A DNA stretch of 64,000 bases from the NCBI GenBank assembly GCA_021464245.1, contig JADCRB010000087.1, positions 116,692 to 180,691 of the forward strand, given 5' to 3'. Below, in pieces: positions 32,353-44,296 of the stretch. Made by a program: the position numbers and the translations under genes. Source of the stretch: Carallia brachiata (Eukaryota; Streptophyta; Magnoliopsida; Malpighiales; Rhizophoraceae). The stretch's first letter is position 1, and each line of letters begins with the position of its first letter. The notes under the pieces are model-generated. The model was not told where the DNA came from, searched no databases, and saw only the letters and a program-made list of their open reading frames with translations.

Positions 32353-34697
32353 ATGGAGGCAGTAGTGGCAGCAAAGCCACTGTTCAAAGTGGCAGCCCTT
32401 TGTGGGTCTCTCCGCAAAGCCTCTTTCAACCGTGGCCTCCTTCGTGCTGGTACAACAACACACTTCTTTTCTTTCCATTTGCTAATTGTTAATTTTTTTC
32501 CAATTGCAAGTTAATGTTCTGTACTATTTTAATTGATTCTTCAGAATAGTTGGAATCTTCATTTGATTTGATTTGATTTATGAACTGGGTTGTGTGTGGT
32601 TTTGATGGATTGGTCTGGTTTGGTGTTCTGTTCTATTTGTTTCGAAGCAATTGAGCTAAGCAAGGAGTCAGTTCAGGGTTTGCAAATTGAATGCTTAGAT
32701 ATATCCCCGCTGCCAATGCTGAATACTGATCTTGAGGTTGGTGGTTCTTTCCCACAAATTGTTGAAGCTTTTCGGAAAACGATTCTTGAGGCAGATGGTG
32801 TCCTTTTCGCCTCGCCGGAGTATAACTACTCTGTCACTGGTAACCATTCCATCTCCCTCTAATCATCCGATGCAAACACATATTTTCATCTTGTATATAC
32901 ATAGATGTTTTCCGATTGTATTTTTGTGAGTCAGTTATACAACAAAGAGTGACTCTCAGCTTACTCCACTTTGATTCAATAGCGGAAGTGGGAACTTGAG
33001 TGAAATTGCAACTTGTGTCTGGTACACTTCCATTAGAATATTGGAATCAGTTGATAGACAAGTTCTTCGGATGTTGACTTCTGGAAGGAACTAAGAGAAA
33101 GCCATAGAATTATGGAACATAATGCGAACGCAACATCGACTACAGAATTGTTTTCCCTCTTCGAACTTTGTTCTTCGAACTTTAGTATTTTCATTTTAGT
33201 AATCGAAAGTTGATGACAGCATTTAAATGAAAGGAAAAAGTTTGTTATCCCGAGGCAAAATTGCCGAAGAATTTCTTGATTATAAGTCGCTGGATTTTTT
33301 GTACAACCACATAAATTACAAGTGTAATAAAAAAATAATAATTTTCTTTTTCATTTTTTTCGTTGTGTTTCTAATCCACACAATTACACAGCAAATTCAA
33401 TGAGTTACAATCTAAAAATTTTTTTAATAACTTTTCTCTGGCTATGTAACTCATAAAATGAAAGAAAAAGGGGAATAAACAAAATACGGTTGTCTAGTGT
33501 TAGGAAGTGGGTAAGTTATCAACTTACCGTGTGTTTGTCCATGAGTGGGAGTTGACCCCATTTTGATTCCTTGGATTACAAATTTAAATTGCAAAGGCTT
33601 CTACTTATGTCACTGCTTACAAGTCGCTACCAAATTGTCACATCATTTTTTTTTTCCATCTCCCACATTTGCTAATTGTCGGCGGTTATTGGATTAAACA
33701 AAAATCTTATTGTTTTCTTATGGGAGCTGACTTAGGGGGGGGCAGTACAAAGGACATCTATTAGAAGTTGTTTCTGTTCCATCTCGGCCAGTTATTGCAT
33801 AGATATTAGACGTAAATCTTAATTTTCAGGCCATCATGATGAAGAGATGTGATAGATAAATTTAGGCAATTGAACAGTCATAATGAGTAATTAAACAAAT
33901 TAGAATTGAAAAGAAGGGCGAGCTTTGGATAATGTTAAAGTGATTCTGCTGTGACCTTGATTGAAACACAATCACATTTCGCTGAAAGGCCTTTTTTAGA
34001 ACCAAGTGAATACAAGCTGGAAATCACCTTTTTTGTTTCTAGGGGAATCAAAATTGCTTCTCATGTTTGCTACATTCAGTTGAATTGATCAAAAAGCTAG
34101 CATCAGGAAGACTTGCTGGGATCTTCAGATCATCTACGATAACATTTCTTCATATGATAGCTCTCTGCTACCCTTTGATTGCGCTATTCTTGATTTTTAT
34201 AATCTAAGGTGCATTGTATGCTTACATGAAGTGAGAAGCAATCAGCAACGAGGAAATTTTTATGTAACAGCTACTTTAATTAGCTGTAAAATATTTTATG
34301 TTTATTTTTTAAATTAAGAATCTCCTCCAATGTACACCACACCTGAATTGTTTTGATCTGCTAATGCTTTCGTTGCTCTTCAATTCGTCAGCACCTTTGA
34401 CGAATGCAATTGATTGGGCGTCCAGGCCACCAAACTGTTGGGCTGATAAGTCTGCTGCCATAGTAAGTGCTGGAGGAGGTTGAGGAGGCGGGCGATCCCA
34501 GTACCATCTTCGACAAATTGGAGTTTTATCTTGACCTCCATTTAATCAACAAACCTTAGTTTTTCTTGAATGCATTTGCGCTTCCTGCTAAATTTGATGA
34601 GGATGGCCACTTGATTGATCCGGAGAGTAGGGAAAAACTGAAGCAAGTTCTATTAAGCTTGCATGCATTTACGTCACGACTCAAAGATAACTGCTAA
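32353..34697 (+). pseudogene. NQR: NQR paralogue 2, disrupted in exon 3
   Basis: Exon 1 (32353-32449) and exon 2 (32648-32839) are intact, carry GSLRKASFNRGL and SPEYNYSVT, and have the same phases and (for exon 2) exactly the same size as NQR-1. Exon 3 starts at 34392 with the expected APLTNAIDWASRPPN block. It then has TGA at 34481-34483 (Ser in NQR-1), a one-base shift near 34525-34532, and TAG at 34557-34559 where NQR-1 has a sense codon. The rest of exon 3 remains recognisable (GHLIDPE) to TAA at 34695-34697. Intron 2 is 1,552 bp against 874 in NQR-1. Translation would lose about half of the C-terminal part, so it is probably non-functional. Confidence 0.9.
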
Positions 34698-35499
34698 TGT
34701 ATTTGTCAGCGCGACTCAACCGTATTGGTGTTTCTTCAAATGTCTACAATAAAATGAAGGGTACAACCATCAAGATCGGGTGAGGAGACGGGGAAAGCAG
34801 ATAGGCTAACGTGGTTGGAGTGGATCTCCTGCGAGATCCTCATTTTTTTTTTCATTCGCGTATATAGAACAAGAAGATTGTGCATCCAGGCATACAAACT
34901 TTGATTTAATGAGTGTATCAGTAAAAAAAATTTTAATGACCGTATACACATTTTTAAAGTTGATATATTTTTTTATCCGCAACTATATGATTTTTATCAA
35001 AGTTAGTTTGACTTTGCAAAAATAATAATTTAATAATCTTAGAATTTTTTTTAACAAATCTATCCAATTGTTAAGTCAAGTGAATGGAACCACTCCAAAT
35101 ATTTTTGTCGACAATACATATCAGTCTCGATTGAATCTTTGGCCCTCATTTTATAATAAAGTTGGAGAGATACGGAGAAAGAAGATAGGGTCACATATAA
35201 ATCTTATGCGGATTCTACATTTTTTTCTTTTATGAAAAAATATATATATATCAGTCCCCCATAATCGTAATAACTATGGAACAGATGAGATGAGTGAATT
35301 TTTGTTCATATCTTTGAAATTAGTAAGTGTTGGAATTTAAAGGTATAATTTTCAAAGGAATTTTATTATAAAAATATAAATACATCAATTGTAGTTACCT
35401 TCACAATTCTCTCTCTTTATATCCACGATTAAACACACAATTAGGATAATATCAAATTAAAAATCATCCGTTATTCACATTTCAAATACTCTAGGAAGT
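34698..35499. other. Intergenic, no gene seen
   Basis: 3' flank of NQR-2 and AT-rich DNA. Confidence 0.4.
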
Positions 35500-35513
35500 G
35501 AGAATACTCGTAT

Positions 35514-35811
35514 AGTGCAGCTGTACAGGGGTCCGTGCCTTTTGGGGGTTTCTGCTGCAGCTGTATGAGGTCCGTTTCTCACCGGATTTTGTCCGGTGCT
35601 GGGCTTCAGTGTCTGTTTAGGGATTGTTTTGGGCTTGGTTGAGATGGGTCTCGCCTTGGACTTCTAGTACGCTCAATTGTGTACTTGGACTTGGTCTTTG
35701 TATTGGGCTAGAGTTTAGTGTCATGCATAGCTGGTTCCTTGAATGTAATGTAATTTTCCTTGCTGCTTTAAAAAATAATAATAATAATAAAAATAAAATA
35801 AAATAAAATAA
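35514..35811 (+). mobile_element. Short retroposon (LINE 3' tail or SINE) with target duplication
   Basis: A G/T-rich 230-bp body (ttttgggcttggttgagat, ggacttggtctttgtattgggc) ends in an A-rich tail of aat and aaaat repeats. The flanks gagaatactcgtat (35500-35513) and gagaataatcgtat (35812-35825) differ at one of 14 bases, the duplication expected for target-primed insertion. G/T-rich bodies of this kind are typical of plant L1 3' UTRs. Confidence 0.8.
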
Positions 35812-35942
35812 GAGAATAATCGTATGCAGTATGCTTATTTTCTCTGTTTTCAGAGGCCTGTATCTCTTCTTTTTAACGTTTGTTCGTGTCTTTTAACGCG
35901 TCTCAGAGACTAAAAGTAAGGACCATTTTATAGGTGTGCGAG

Positions 35943-36528
35943 TAGAGGTGTCAAAATTTGACCCGATCCGATGGGGTTAACATGAACCCGCCTGAAAAAA
36001 CACGATCCGAACCCGACCCGAAGGATGGTTTAACCCGAAATGACCCGAAAATTTTTGGATCAAACCTGACCTAACCCTAACCCAACCCGTTTAACCTAAA
36101 ATTTTTTTTCTTAAAAAAATAAAAAAAATAAAAAGAAAAAATTTAGCATATTTTATATTATAAAAAGTATAGATTATACTATTTCAATATAAATCTTAAT
36201 TATAAATTTTTTAAGAATATTTTGAGATTTTTTATACAATTTTATAAATTTTATTTTAATATTTTAGAATGTTTTAAAAGAATTTCTTCAATTATTTTTC
36301 AATCAGATAATTTTTTTTGATTTTTAAGAATTTTTAGTAAAATTTTTGAAATTTTTTAATTTTTAAAATTTTTAATAAAAAATGTCACGTCATCATTTTT
36401 GATGACGTGACCAACTCGTGGGTTGACCTGAACTCGACCCGAACTCGAAGTGACTCAACCTAAAATGGTCCGAAGATAACTTGACCCGTAAATAATCCGA
36501 CCCGAAGTGACCCGTTTTGACACCTGTA
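35943..36528. mobile_element. hAT-type MITE with perfect 8-bp target duplication
   Basis: Terminal inverted repeats tagaggtgtcaaaa and ttttgacacctgta (12 of the outer 14 pair plus a tolerated centre) bound a 586-bp element. The 8-bp flanks tgtgcgag at 35935-35942 and 36529-36536 are identical. The interior is rich in cccgacccgaa words and has no coding capacity. Confidence 0.95.
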
Positions 36529-36536
36529 TGTGCGAG

Positions 36537-37030
36537 GATCATTTTATAAGAGAGTTTATTAGTAGCTCCCTTTAACTGCTGCTCATACATGTATCCACTT
36601 AATTTATTGGGTTGCATCGGATAAATTAATTTATTATGTAGACCCATAAATTAAAAGAGCCTTGTTAGATTATTTTGATTTAAATGATATCTAATTGTTA
36701 TGTGATTTGTGTGACAATAACCATATTTTATATAATGATAATTAAAAAATATAAATAATAATAATAATAATAATATTTATTCGCATTACTTTTTATTATT
36801 ATTGAGATGATATAAAATATACTCAATATTTCATAAAATATAAATTTAAATATTGTTTAATCATAGACCATGCACTTTTTCTCAAATTAAAATTAAGAGA
36901 AACCTTTGGCCTGGTTTAATAAAAAAATGGTGGTATGAGGGGCCAAAAAAAAACACGCTAAATAGAAATTAAACTCGCAAATCAAAAGGTGCACACAATA
37001 ACGTCTTATTCATTGCAGCACAGAAAAGTT
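36537..37030. other. Intergenic, with AT-rich foldback DNA
   Basis: 36690-36865 resembles the small foldback elements at 11.6 and 14.8 kb. No gene. Confidence 0.4.
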
Positions 37031-37035
37031 AGGAA

Positions 37036-37090
37036 AAAAGTACGCTTCCGGACAGTGGTGCCCGATAAAAAGCCTGATCCGACGTGGCAT
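37036..37090 (+). repeat. Left terminal inverted repeat of the giant MULE
   Basis: See the element. Core words ttccgga, cag, cccgat and gatcc.acgtgg are shared, inverted, with 54211-54264. Confidence 0.65.
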
Positions 37091-37299
37091 AAATTTTTTA
37101 ATACAAATGATAAAAAAAGAGCAAAAAATGAAGAAAGGCAAAAATAAGGCTAATAGCGGGAAGGGAAAAAAGTTTAGCTCTGAAAGGCACTGTAGCAGGA
37201 AAAAAAATTTAGCGGAAAGAACCGGGAAAATTTGGGGAAAGGTCTTTGGGAAAATCTTCAAAAAAGCACCAAAATCCTTTTTTTGGTCGTAGTTGAAAT

Positions 37300-38280
37300 C
37301 GCTTCCATTCTATTGTCAAATCTGTAATTTGGAATAGCATCTGAGTTTCGTGGAAGCAAGTGTATCTGCATTCTTTGTTCTTTGGCTTGGGCAAAAGATA
37401 CAATCAAAAGAGGTCAGTTACGTGGGCCAGTTCAATTGCGAGGTGGACAGCTAATATTGAAGAAATTAAAGTTAATTGAAGCAATTGACTGTGTAAAGCG
37501 TAGGATCCGTGGATTCAGATGTAGTGCAATACTGGTAAGTAGTGTATCGAAAAAATTCTTGTGTCATATAGGTGAAATTAGTGAATGGCAAGTTCTTTGT
37601 AGTGTTAACCAAATTCATTGGCTGCTATGAAATCTATAGTTGTATTGGAAGTAATAAAGATGAGCTGTAGCCGGATTAATGGGCCCTAAATGAAATAATA
37701 TAATATATGAAAGAAAAAAATATATTTGGATATTTGTTGTGATATCAATGCTTAAGAAATGGAAGTAGGAGCTATTGAAATGGAAGTGATTTAAAATGGC
37801 TCGGACAATGCAAGTAAAAGGATTTAGTTAGAACTGAAAGTTCAGTGAAGTGGCTAACATCTGAGGTAGTGGTGATTGTGCTGCCATGATAATTGGGTGT
37901 TGGGAAAGTAAACAAATTTGGTAATCAAACTTAAATTTGTTAATCATGATTTTATTAAGTTAGAAGTTGATCACTGTTGAATTGAGGTTGATCTTTTTGT
38001 GTGCTAGTAAATAAGTTATTTAACACCGAAAGTGAAGGAAAATGAATTGAATTTAATGTCAAGAACATGAAGCAAGCATAGAGTGAGAGAAAATAAGCTC
38101 CTCTCCCCTGAATTTCCCTATTGCTTAAGCAATCAAACAAACACTAAACTGCAGTTAGTATAAAACTTGAATAAAAGCTGTCGTACTCTTACTTGAATTA
38201 CAAAGAAAAACACAAGTTTAATTTTTTTTTTAGGGGAAAGGTATAATTCCAAAAGATTAGAAGGAAACAATATTAAATGA
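37300..38280. other. Left internal non-coding region of the giant MULE
   Basis: An open frame at 37382-37630 has a basic product without recognised domains. A single copy of the 59-bp repeat motif occurs around 38026-38075 (gaaagtgaaggaaaatgaatt). It probably holds the transposase promoter and leader. Confidence 0.4.
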
Positions 38281-38296
38281 AACATGTTGAAGAGGA

Positions 38297-38447
38297 AAAA
38301 TGATTTGAAGTTAATGTGAACAACATGTGAAGCCGTGTAACAGTGAAAGTGAACGAAAATGAATTAAAGTTAAGGTGAAGAATAAGTGAAGTCATATAAC
38401 AGTGAAAGTCAAAGAAAATGAGTTGAAGTTAATGTGAAGAACATTGA
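38297..38447 (+). repeat. 59-bp tandem repeat before the transposase start
   Basis: Units start with aaaatga at 38297, 38356 and 38415 (period exactly 59), about 2.5 copies. Common words are gaagttaatgtgaa and aacagtgaaagt. Ends about 50 bp before the transposase ATG. Confidence 0.9.
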
Positions 38448-38498
38448 TTTTATTTAGTGCCCTGTACATGGCAGGTTTGAAGGTGTTGATCTCGCGAA

Positions 38499-41400
38499 AT
38501 GGCTGAGGTTTTTGATGTGGTCAGAAGCAGAGAAGGCGAAGTTGGAATTGATGGTTTGGGGAGGCAACAAGTAACCAGTGAAAGTAGAGTTGTCGGAGAA
38601 CAGGTTGCTGAGGAGAAACCTACAGTTGGAATGCTATTTAAGGAGATTGAAGAAGTGTATAAATTTTACAAGGCGTATGCTAAATCAAAAGGATTTGGAA
38701 TTACGAGGCGTGGGTTAAAGAAGGATGCAGTGACTAGGGAGTATAGGTGGATGACAATTACTTGCACTAAAAATCGGGAACACAGGGCTAAGGGGAGGAA
38801 TTTGTTATCACAACGTCCGAGTGCTAGAACTGGTTGCAAAGCACGTGTTTGTTGTGCAAAGAAAGAAGAATTGTGGATGATAACAAAGGTCCAGCTTGAG
38901 CACAACCATGAGGTGAGTCCTTCTCTATCTCGATATATTAGGCAACACCGCCAAGTTAACCTCCATTATAAGAGACAATTAGAAGTTAATGACATGGCTG
39001 GTTTACGGCCATGTGAAAATGTAAAAGCAGTTGTGTATCAAGCAGGAGGACATGAAGAATTGGGTTGTCTAAGTGTTGATCTTATCAACCATGTCAATAA
39101 AGTGCGAAAGTTGCAGTTAAATGGAGGGGATGCTGAGGCAATCCACCAATTGTTTGGGAAGCTGCAGACTGAAAGTAGAGATTTTGTATATGTGATTAAG
39201 CCTGACAAAGAAGGTAGGTTAAAACACGTATTTTGGGCCGATGGGAGATGTAGGGCAGCTTATCAAGAGTTTTGATGTTATCACATTTGATACGACCTAC
39301 TTAGTGAACAAGTATGATATGCCTTTTGGGACATTTGTTGGAGTTAATCAACACGGTCAGTCCATTCTCTTAGGATGTGCTTTAATTAATAATGAGAAGG
39401 CGAAGACATATAAGTGGCTTTTCGAGACATGGTTGAGTTGTATGGATGGCAAGCACCCTGACGCAATAATCACAGATCAATGTGCAGCCATTGGGGATGC
39501 CATAAAGACAGTTTTTCCTAATACTCGACATAGATTGTGGTGGCACATCTTATGTAAGCTTCCAATGAAGTTGTCTGGAAACTGTGAGTATAAATCTTTG
39601 AAAGAGGCATTTATGGATGTAGTATATGATCCTCTATCTGTCGAGGAATTTGAGGTCCAATGGAGAAGCATGATTTATAGGTTCCACTTAGAGGCAAATG
39701 AATGGCTAGCGAGTCTCTTTGAAATTAGGCAGTGGTGGGTTCCAGTATATGTAAAATCTTTTTTTTGGGCTGGTATGTCCTCAACTCAAAGAAGTGAGAG
39801 CATGCATTCTTTTTTTGATGGTTATGTGCACTCAAGGACATCACTTAGCCAGTTCGTTAACCAATACAGTCTTGCAGTTGCTGATAAGGTAGAGAAAGAA
39901 AGACAAGAGGATTTTTTTACATTAAATTCGCAAATTCCTTGTGTGACTCGATTCAAATTTGAGGTACAGCTTCGTAATGTTTACACAAATAATATTTTCA
40001 AGCATGTTCAAAAAGAGATCACTGATGTCATGTATTGCGACCTTAAACTAGTAGCCGAGGAGGGGGCAAAAAAATGTTTGATGTTTTAGAGATGAAACAA
40101 AGTGGCAGTGAGAGGAATAAGTGGGTGACATATCATGTTAGTTTTGATAAAGATAATCAGATTTTTAGTTGTGTTTGTAAATTGTTTGAGTTCAAGGGTA
40201 TTCTATGTGCACATGTGTTCAAGGTACTTGTTAGTAATGATGTTAGTGTGATACCTGAGAGATATTTGGCGAGGCGATGGAGAAAGGATATCCCCCGATG
40301 TCATAGCACAATGAAGATCAATAGGAGTAATGTAACACTTGCTTCTCGACGTACTAAAGAGTTGGAGGTTGCATTTTATTGCTCAGTTGAGAAGGTCGTC
40401 AAGGATGAAAGTAAGTTTCAACATTTTCTGAATGTCCTAAATGAACAGAATCATCTTCTAGACAACTGGAAAGAGGGTGGTCCAACTATAGAGGGACAAC
40501 ATGTTGGGGTGAAGACTTGCTGATGCTAAGCATTATGAGATAGGTGATCATGGGCTGACAATAAGGTACAAAGATCCAGCATTAGTACGAAGGAGGGGGA
40601 GGCCAAGGAGCAAGAGGAAGTTGTCTGCAATAGAGGCACGAACATGTAGGAGAAGCATTAAGAGGAGGGAGGCGCCTTTGAAGAAACTAGTGACTATGCA
40701 CCCTATCAATGGATCTTCGGCCACAGAGTTACTACAACAGGTAAGTATTTTGTTGAAGTGGTATGGCTGTTTTGAAAAGGCATAGGCTTAACAATGTTCA
40801 ACTTGTTTGTGAAAGGCTAGAGTTAGCAATGTTCATATGCAAACTTCACTTAATGTACTGGCTCCAGCATAAAAGGGCTTTGTAGTTTGTGTGATACGTT
40901 TTCAGACACTTGTGTAAATATGTCGATCTATAAATAGTCTTTGTTATCCTTTGTTGTCGCAATATGAACACAATTTTTAGGAGCCTTATGTTGTTCCTTG
41001 TAGGCAAATGAAGGAAGGCTTGATCAGCAAATGTCACCTTCTTTCCAATCATGGGCTGCAAACAGTTCAATAAATGCAATACAGAGCGGAGAGGTAAATG
41101 TGTAGACTATAAGATCATGAAATTGCATATAGAATGGACTTGGTTAAGCTATTTGACAATTGGTTCAAAATTTTGCATAATTTACCATAAGTTGGCTAAA
41201 TCAAATGTTCAGAATTGGTGTTACAGGTTGCAGATGAAGGTGGCACCTCAGCTCATGTGCTATCAAGAAACTATGTTGAATCTAACCATTATGGTCTTGC
41301 AAATAACATTCCCCCTAACGCACCTCGGAGTGTTGCTGGCACTTACTTGCACTATCCTCAAATGGTATGTTAATTTCACTGTAGGCATTAAAACAAATTG

Positions 41401-41503
41401 ATGACATATATAATAGTAAAAAGTGTTGTTGACAATAAGTATGATATCTGTGTTTTTTTTGCAGCCACTTCACGGTTGGCAAGTAAGATGGCACCCCATG
41501 TAA
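38499..41503 (+). pseudogene. MULE transposase (FAR1 DNA-binding, MULE, SWIM), frame-shifted
   Basis: Exon 1 (38499-40740) holds a FAR1-type WRKY-GCM1 zinc-finger domain (YAKSKGFGITRRG, GCKARVCCAK, HNHEVSPS), then the MULE DDE domain (FDTTYLVNKYDMPFG; ITDQ; RSESMHSFFDG, supplying D, D and E), then a SWIM finger (CVCKLFEFKGILCAHVFKV) and a basic GRPRSKRK tail. Three small exons follow: 41004-41093, 41227-41364 and 41465-41503, all with GT-AG borders. Frame breaks occur near 39272 (TTTT run), 40070 (seven-A run) and about 40505, each fixable by one or two bases. FAR1-related host factors share this domain order, but the inverted repeats and linked Ulp1 gene favour a transposase. It would act in the nucleus on element ends. 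Confidence 0.88.
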
Positions 41504-41689
41504 TTGAGCACCATGTCCATGAAGTAGTGAATTTCATTTTGTTTTAGTGGCAGTAATGGCCATCATATGCATATTTTTGGAAAGCATTGAGCAAATTCTG
41601 GCCATGTGAACATATAACAAGCTTTTGAATAGTTATTGTATAGGAAAAAGATAGGTGGCGGAAGGAAAACTGTCAGGATTGAAACTGGT

Positions 41690-42540
41690 TGGGTTCAATG
41701 TGCAACCAGCTAGATAGAAGGTGCAACTAAGTAAATAGTGAATTTTGCTTCTTCTTTTTTAGATGCACTTGTGAACAACATAGTTGCAAACTGAATTAAA
41801 CTAGTTGCATTCCGGACACTTTTTGTCACAAATTGTAATAGGATCCGTTTATATGAGAATTGTATGACCTTGTCAATGTTTGGCATTGTCCAAACAAAAT
41901 AAAACTATCGGCCTGTAGCATTATAACTATGCTATGCAATAGCATTCAACATGACTATAACAAATTAACAATAAGAAGCTTATAAGAATTGCCACTTACT
42001 CCATTGCAATCCCAAAATTATTGACTTGGTGTACGGAAGTCTGTATATGAAATATACAGTTGATTGTATGGCACTCTTATATTTTAGGACATGGAACAGG
42101 ACGAAAAGGTATCTAAATGCAACTGATTGTACATAGTGTGCAACTTCGTGGATTTCAAGTGGAAAAAAAAAACCAATGAAAAAAGTACTATTAGTTGTTT
42201 GCACACTGAATATAGTTAGTTGCACATTAAATCTTATAATTTGCATTCCTCCGAGTTTTCTGGTCAATTTTTCTATAAAATTAAGTAATACTATGTTCCT
42301 TGGTCCAGTACGGAACAAGATACATTTTTCCCAGGGGAAAAAGCCTCCAGAAGAGGCGCACTGTTGTAACTTGTTATATTGAATGTGCAATTAGCTTGAG
42401 TCAGTGTGCAAATAAATAATAGTATTTGTTGTCCTTCTTCTTATTTTGTTGCGTTTGAAATGCATACAGTTGCATACTGTATATAATCAGTTGCATTCGT
42501 GGGTCTTTTCCGGCCCCTTTTTCTCCGAAATGTAATGTGG
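41690..42540. repeat. Dispersed tgcaact/agttgca inverted-repeat family, block 1
   Basis: Three successive diverged units (about 41690-41830, 42110-42260, 42370-42540). Each has gtgcaact-like words on the left, agttgca words on the right and a ttgcattc tail, often with tccgg or tcgtggg following. The same family returns at 45635-46870. Confidence 0.65.
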
Positions 42541-42989
42541 GCACCTTAAAATTTTTTGTTGCATTGAAATTAGAATTTCTGTCCACCACAAAATTACCTT
42601 CGACCGCACAGAATAATTACGTTTATTCCTAGTTAATTTTCAATTGATTTACATATAATTTTAAAGTTTATGGTGTAGAAGAGAAAATTGTTATTCTTTG
42701 GGAAAAAAAAAAGGACGACATATGCATTTTATAAGTTTCAGTGGTTAGTTATGTTATATACATCTAACAAACAAATTAACAAAATGTCTCTCATCGACTT
42801 CAGTTGTTACGTGGAAAAAAAAAGTGTTTTGTTGCAGATAAAATGCTGTCACTTGCAATTTCTTAGCTATGCATTTTATTATTTCCTAATTGGTTGATGG
42901 ATTGCAATGGTGATGAAGAAGGCCTTAGTCCCTGGTAAATGTCATTCAGTTTCGCAAGTAAATTACACACGTATGAACATGATAAATAA

Positions 42990-42990
<1 letters not shown>

Positions 42991-43023
<33 letters not shown>
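42991..43023. repeat. (TA)n microsatellite
   Basis: About 15 uninterrupted at repeats inside the giant MULE. Confidence 0.95.
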
Positions 43024-43027
<4 letters not shown>

Positions 43028-43421
43028 TATCTCCTTTTGAACTTTCAGTTAGTTTCAATTTCAGTTACACTGAAATAAAACATAAGGACGGTCATCAATT
43101 TTAGACATAAGACGGTTCATTAAACCATATCTTTTGTTTTAGTACAAGGCCAAAAGAATTATGGGTTCATATTATGACTACTTGTAACATAGTCCAATGG
43201 TCCCAAAGAACTTGGAATATAAAGAGGCCACGAAAAGGTTGGCCTGAACGGCAGATAACAAAAAATTAAGCAACTCAACCCATGGAGGCTTGAGGCAACC
43301 GTTTGGCCACAACACCAATAACAACATACTCACTTACTTACTGCCCTAAATGATTTCCATTTGTAATGGAATCCATGTAGCAAAAATCCAAACAACAATT
43401 ATAGTCTTCAAGTTTTGAAGA

Positions 43422-44121
43422 CTACTCTGAGTCTGATGAAATTATGATCAGCTCCACGTGATCAGGAAGTTGCTTGCCTTTCCACTTTCTGATTTTTGCC
43501 ATCTTGGGGTCGTGGAAACGAGGACGTCGAGGGTCAATTTTCTTCAACATGTGCAATGCGCCAGGCACAGGTTCATGCCTCTTATTTAGCCAACGACGGA
43601 CTCTCTTTTTGCTCCGGTCCAATACCATGCCTTCCAGCACAATCTCAAATTCACGCTTCAATATAAGTGAATTGTCAGCTATGATGCGAAAGACATCCAT
43701 TGTGTTAGTGCAGGAAACGTCTTGTTTTCCCTCAGGGTCCATTATAGATTTTCCTTTCTTATTGCCTGAGAAAATGGGAATATTTGAATGAAATAAACAT
43801 AGGCTGACTTTTCAACATATGAAAGTATAACAAGCTTCACAGTCACATTCATTTACCATCAGTATCATTTACCAAACCGTTGATGGACAATAATGTGTCT
43901 GCACCTGCGGTGCAGACATTCAAAAGTGGCAAAACAACCTTCATGGAATTTAATATGGACCAAATAGTAATAAAGTCATATGTACTAAAAGGGAATAATA
44001 ATGTAGACAACCTGCTTTGGTTTCCTTTGGTAGGGATGTTATTCTTGGCAGACAATGGCATTGAATGGCCTGACTCCAATTGCAGTAGGTGGGCATTAGT
44101 GTTTTCCATAGTTGAGTGCAT
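43422..44121 (-). CDS. Small two-exon gene of unknown function inside the MULE
   Basis: Exon 1 44121-43857 and exon 2 43765-43422 (borders gatg|gtaaat and ctcag|gcaat) give 203 codons including the stop, 202 aa, without lesions. The N-terminus is hydrophobic in its middle (about residues 40-65). Exon 2 encodes a basic, Arg-rich stretch (RSKKRVRRWLNKRHEPVPG, then RRPRFHDPKMAKIRKWKGKQ) and an acidic end (SSDSE). No family recognised. A TATA-like element lies about 55 bp upstream on the same strand. It is divergent from no neighbour and tail-to-tail with the transposase gene, so it is probably an accessory gene of the element. An alternative is that the middle hydrophobic part is an intron, but no intron is needed for an open frame. 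Confidence 0.55.
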
Positions 44122-44171
44122 TTAAGCTCAAGTGTAAATGGTGGAAGGGAAGATCAAGTGAGCGGTGAGCT

Positions 44172-44180
44172 TTTTATAGA
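44172..44180 (-). promoter_or_regulatory. TATA box of the small MULE gene
   Basis: Reads ctataaaaa on the minus strand, 50-60 bp before the ATG at 44121. Its position suggests a very short leader. Confidence 0.55.
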
Positions 44181-44296
44181 GCAGACATTTGACTTTCATT
44201 ATACACCTAACCATGATTATTTGAGAGAGAGCATAAACCGAGATTGGGATTAGTGAATAGTAACCATGGTCATAATTTTTTTCCAATTCTTTATTT

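Larger units (their letters stand above)
41504..43421. other. MULE interior, non-coding
   Basis: Space between the 3' ends of the transposase gene and the small minus-strand gene, with repeated tgcaact/agttgca motifs (41690-42540) and a TA microsatellite. Confidence 0.5.

Noticed and set aside
37000..37035. Target-site duplication of the giant MULE
   Set aside because: No 9-11 bp match between the flanks of the two proposed ends could be found by eye.
38499..41503. Host FAR1-related (FRS) transcription factor gene
   Set aside because: The domain order is compatible, but inverted-repeat ends, the linked Ulp1 gene and tandem repeats favour a transposon transposase. Not fully excluded.
43904..44012. 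Intron inside exon 1 of the small MULE gene
   Set aside because: GT-AG borders exist, but removal breaks the phase, whereas the unspliced frame stays open.
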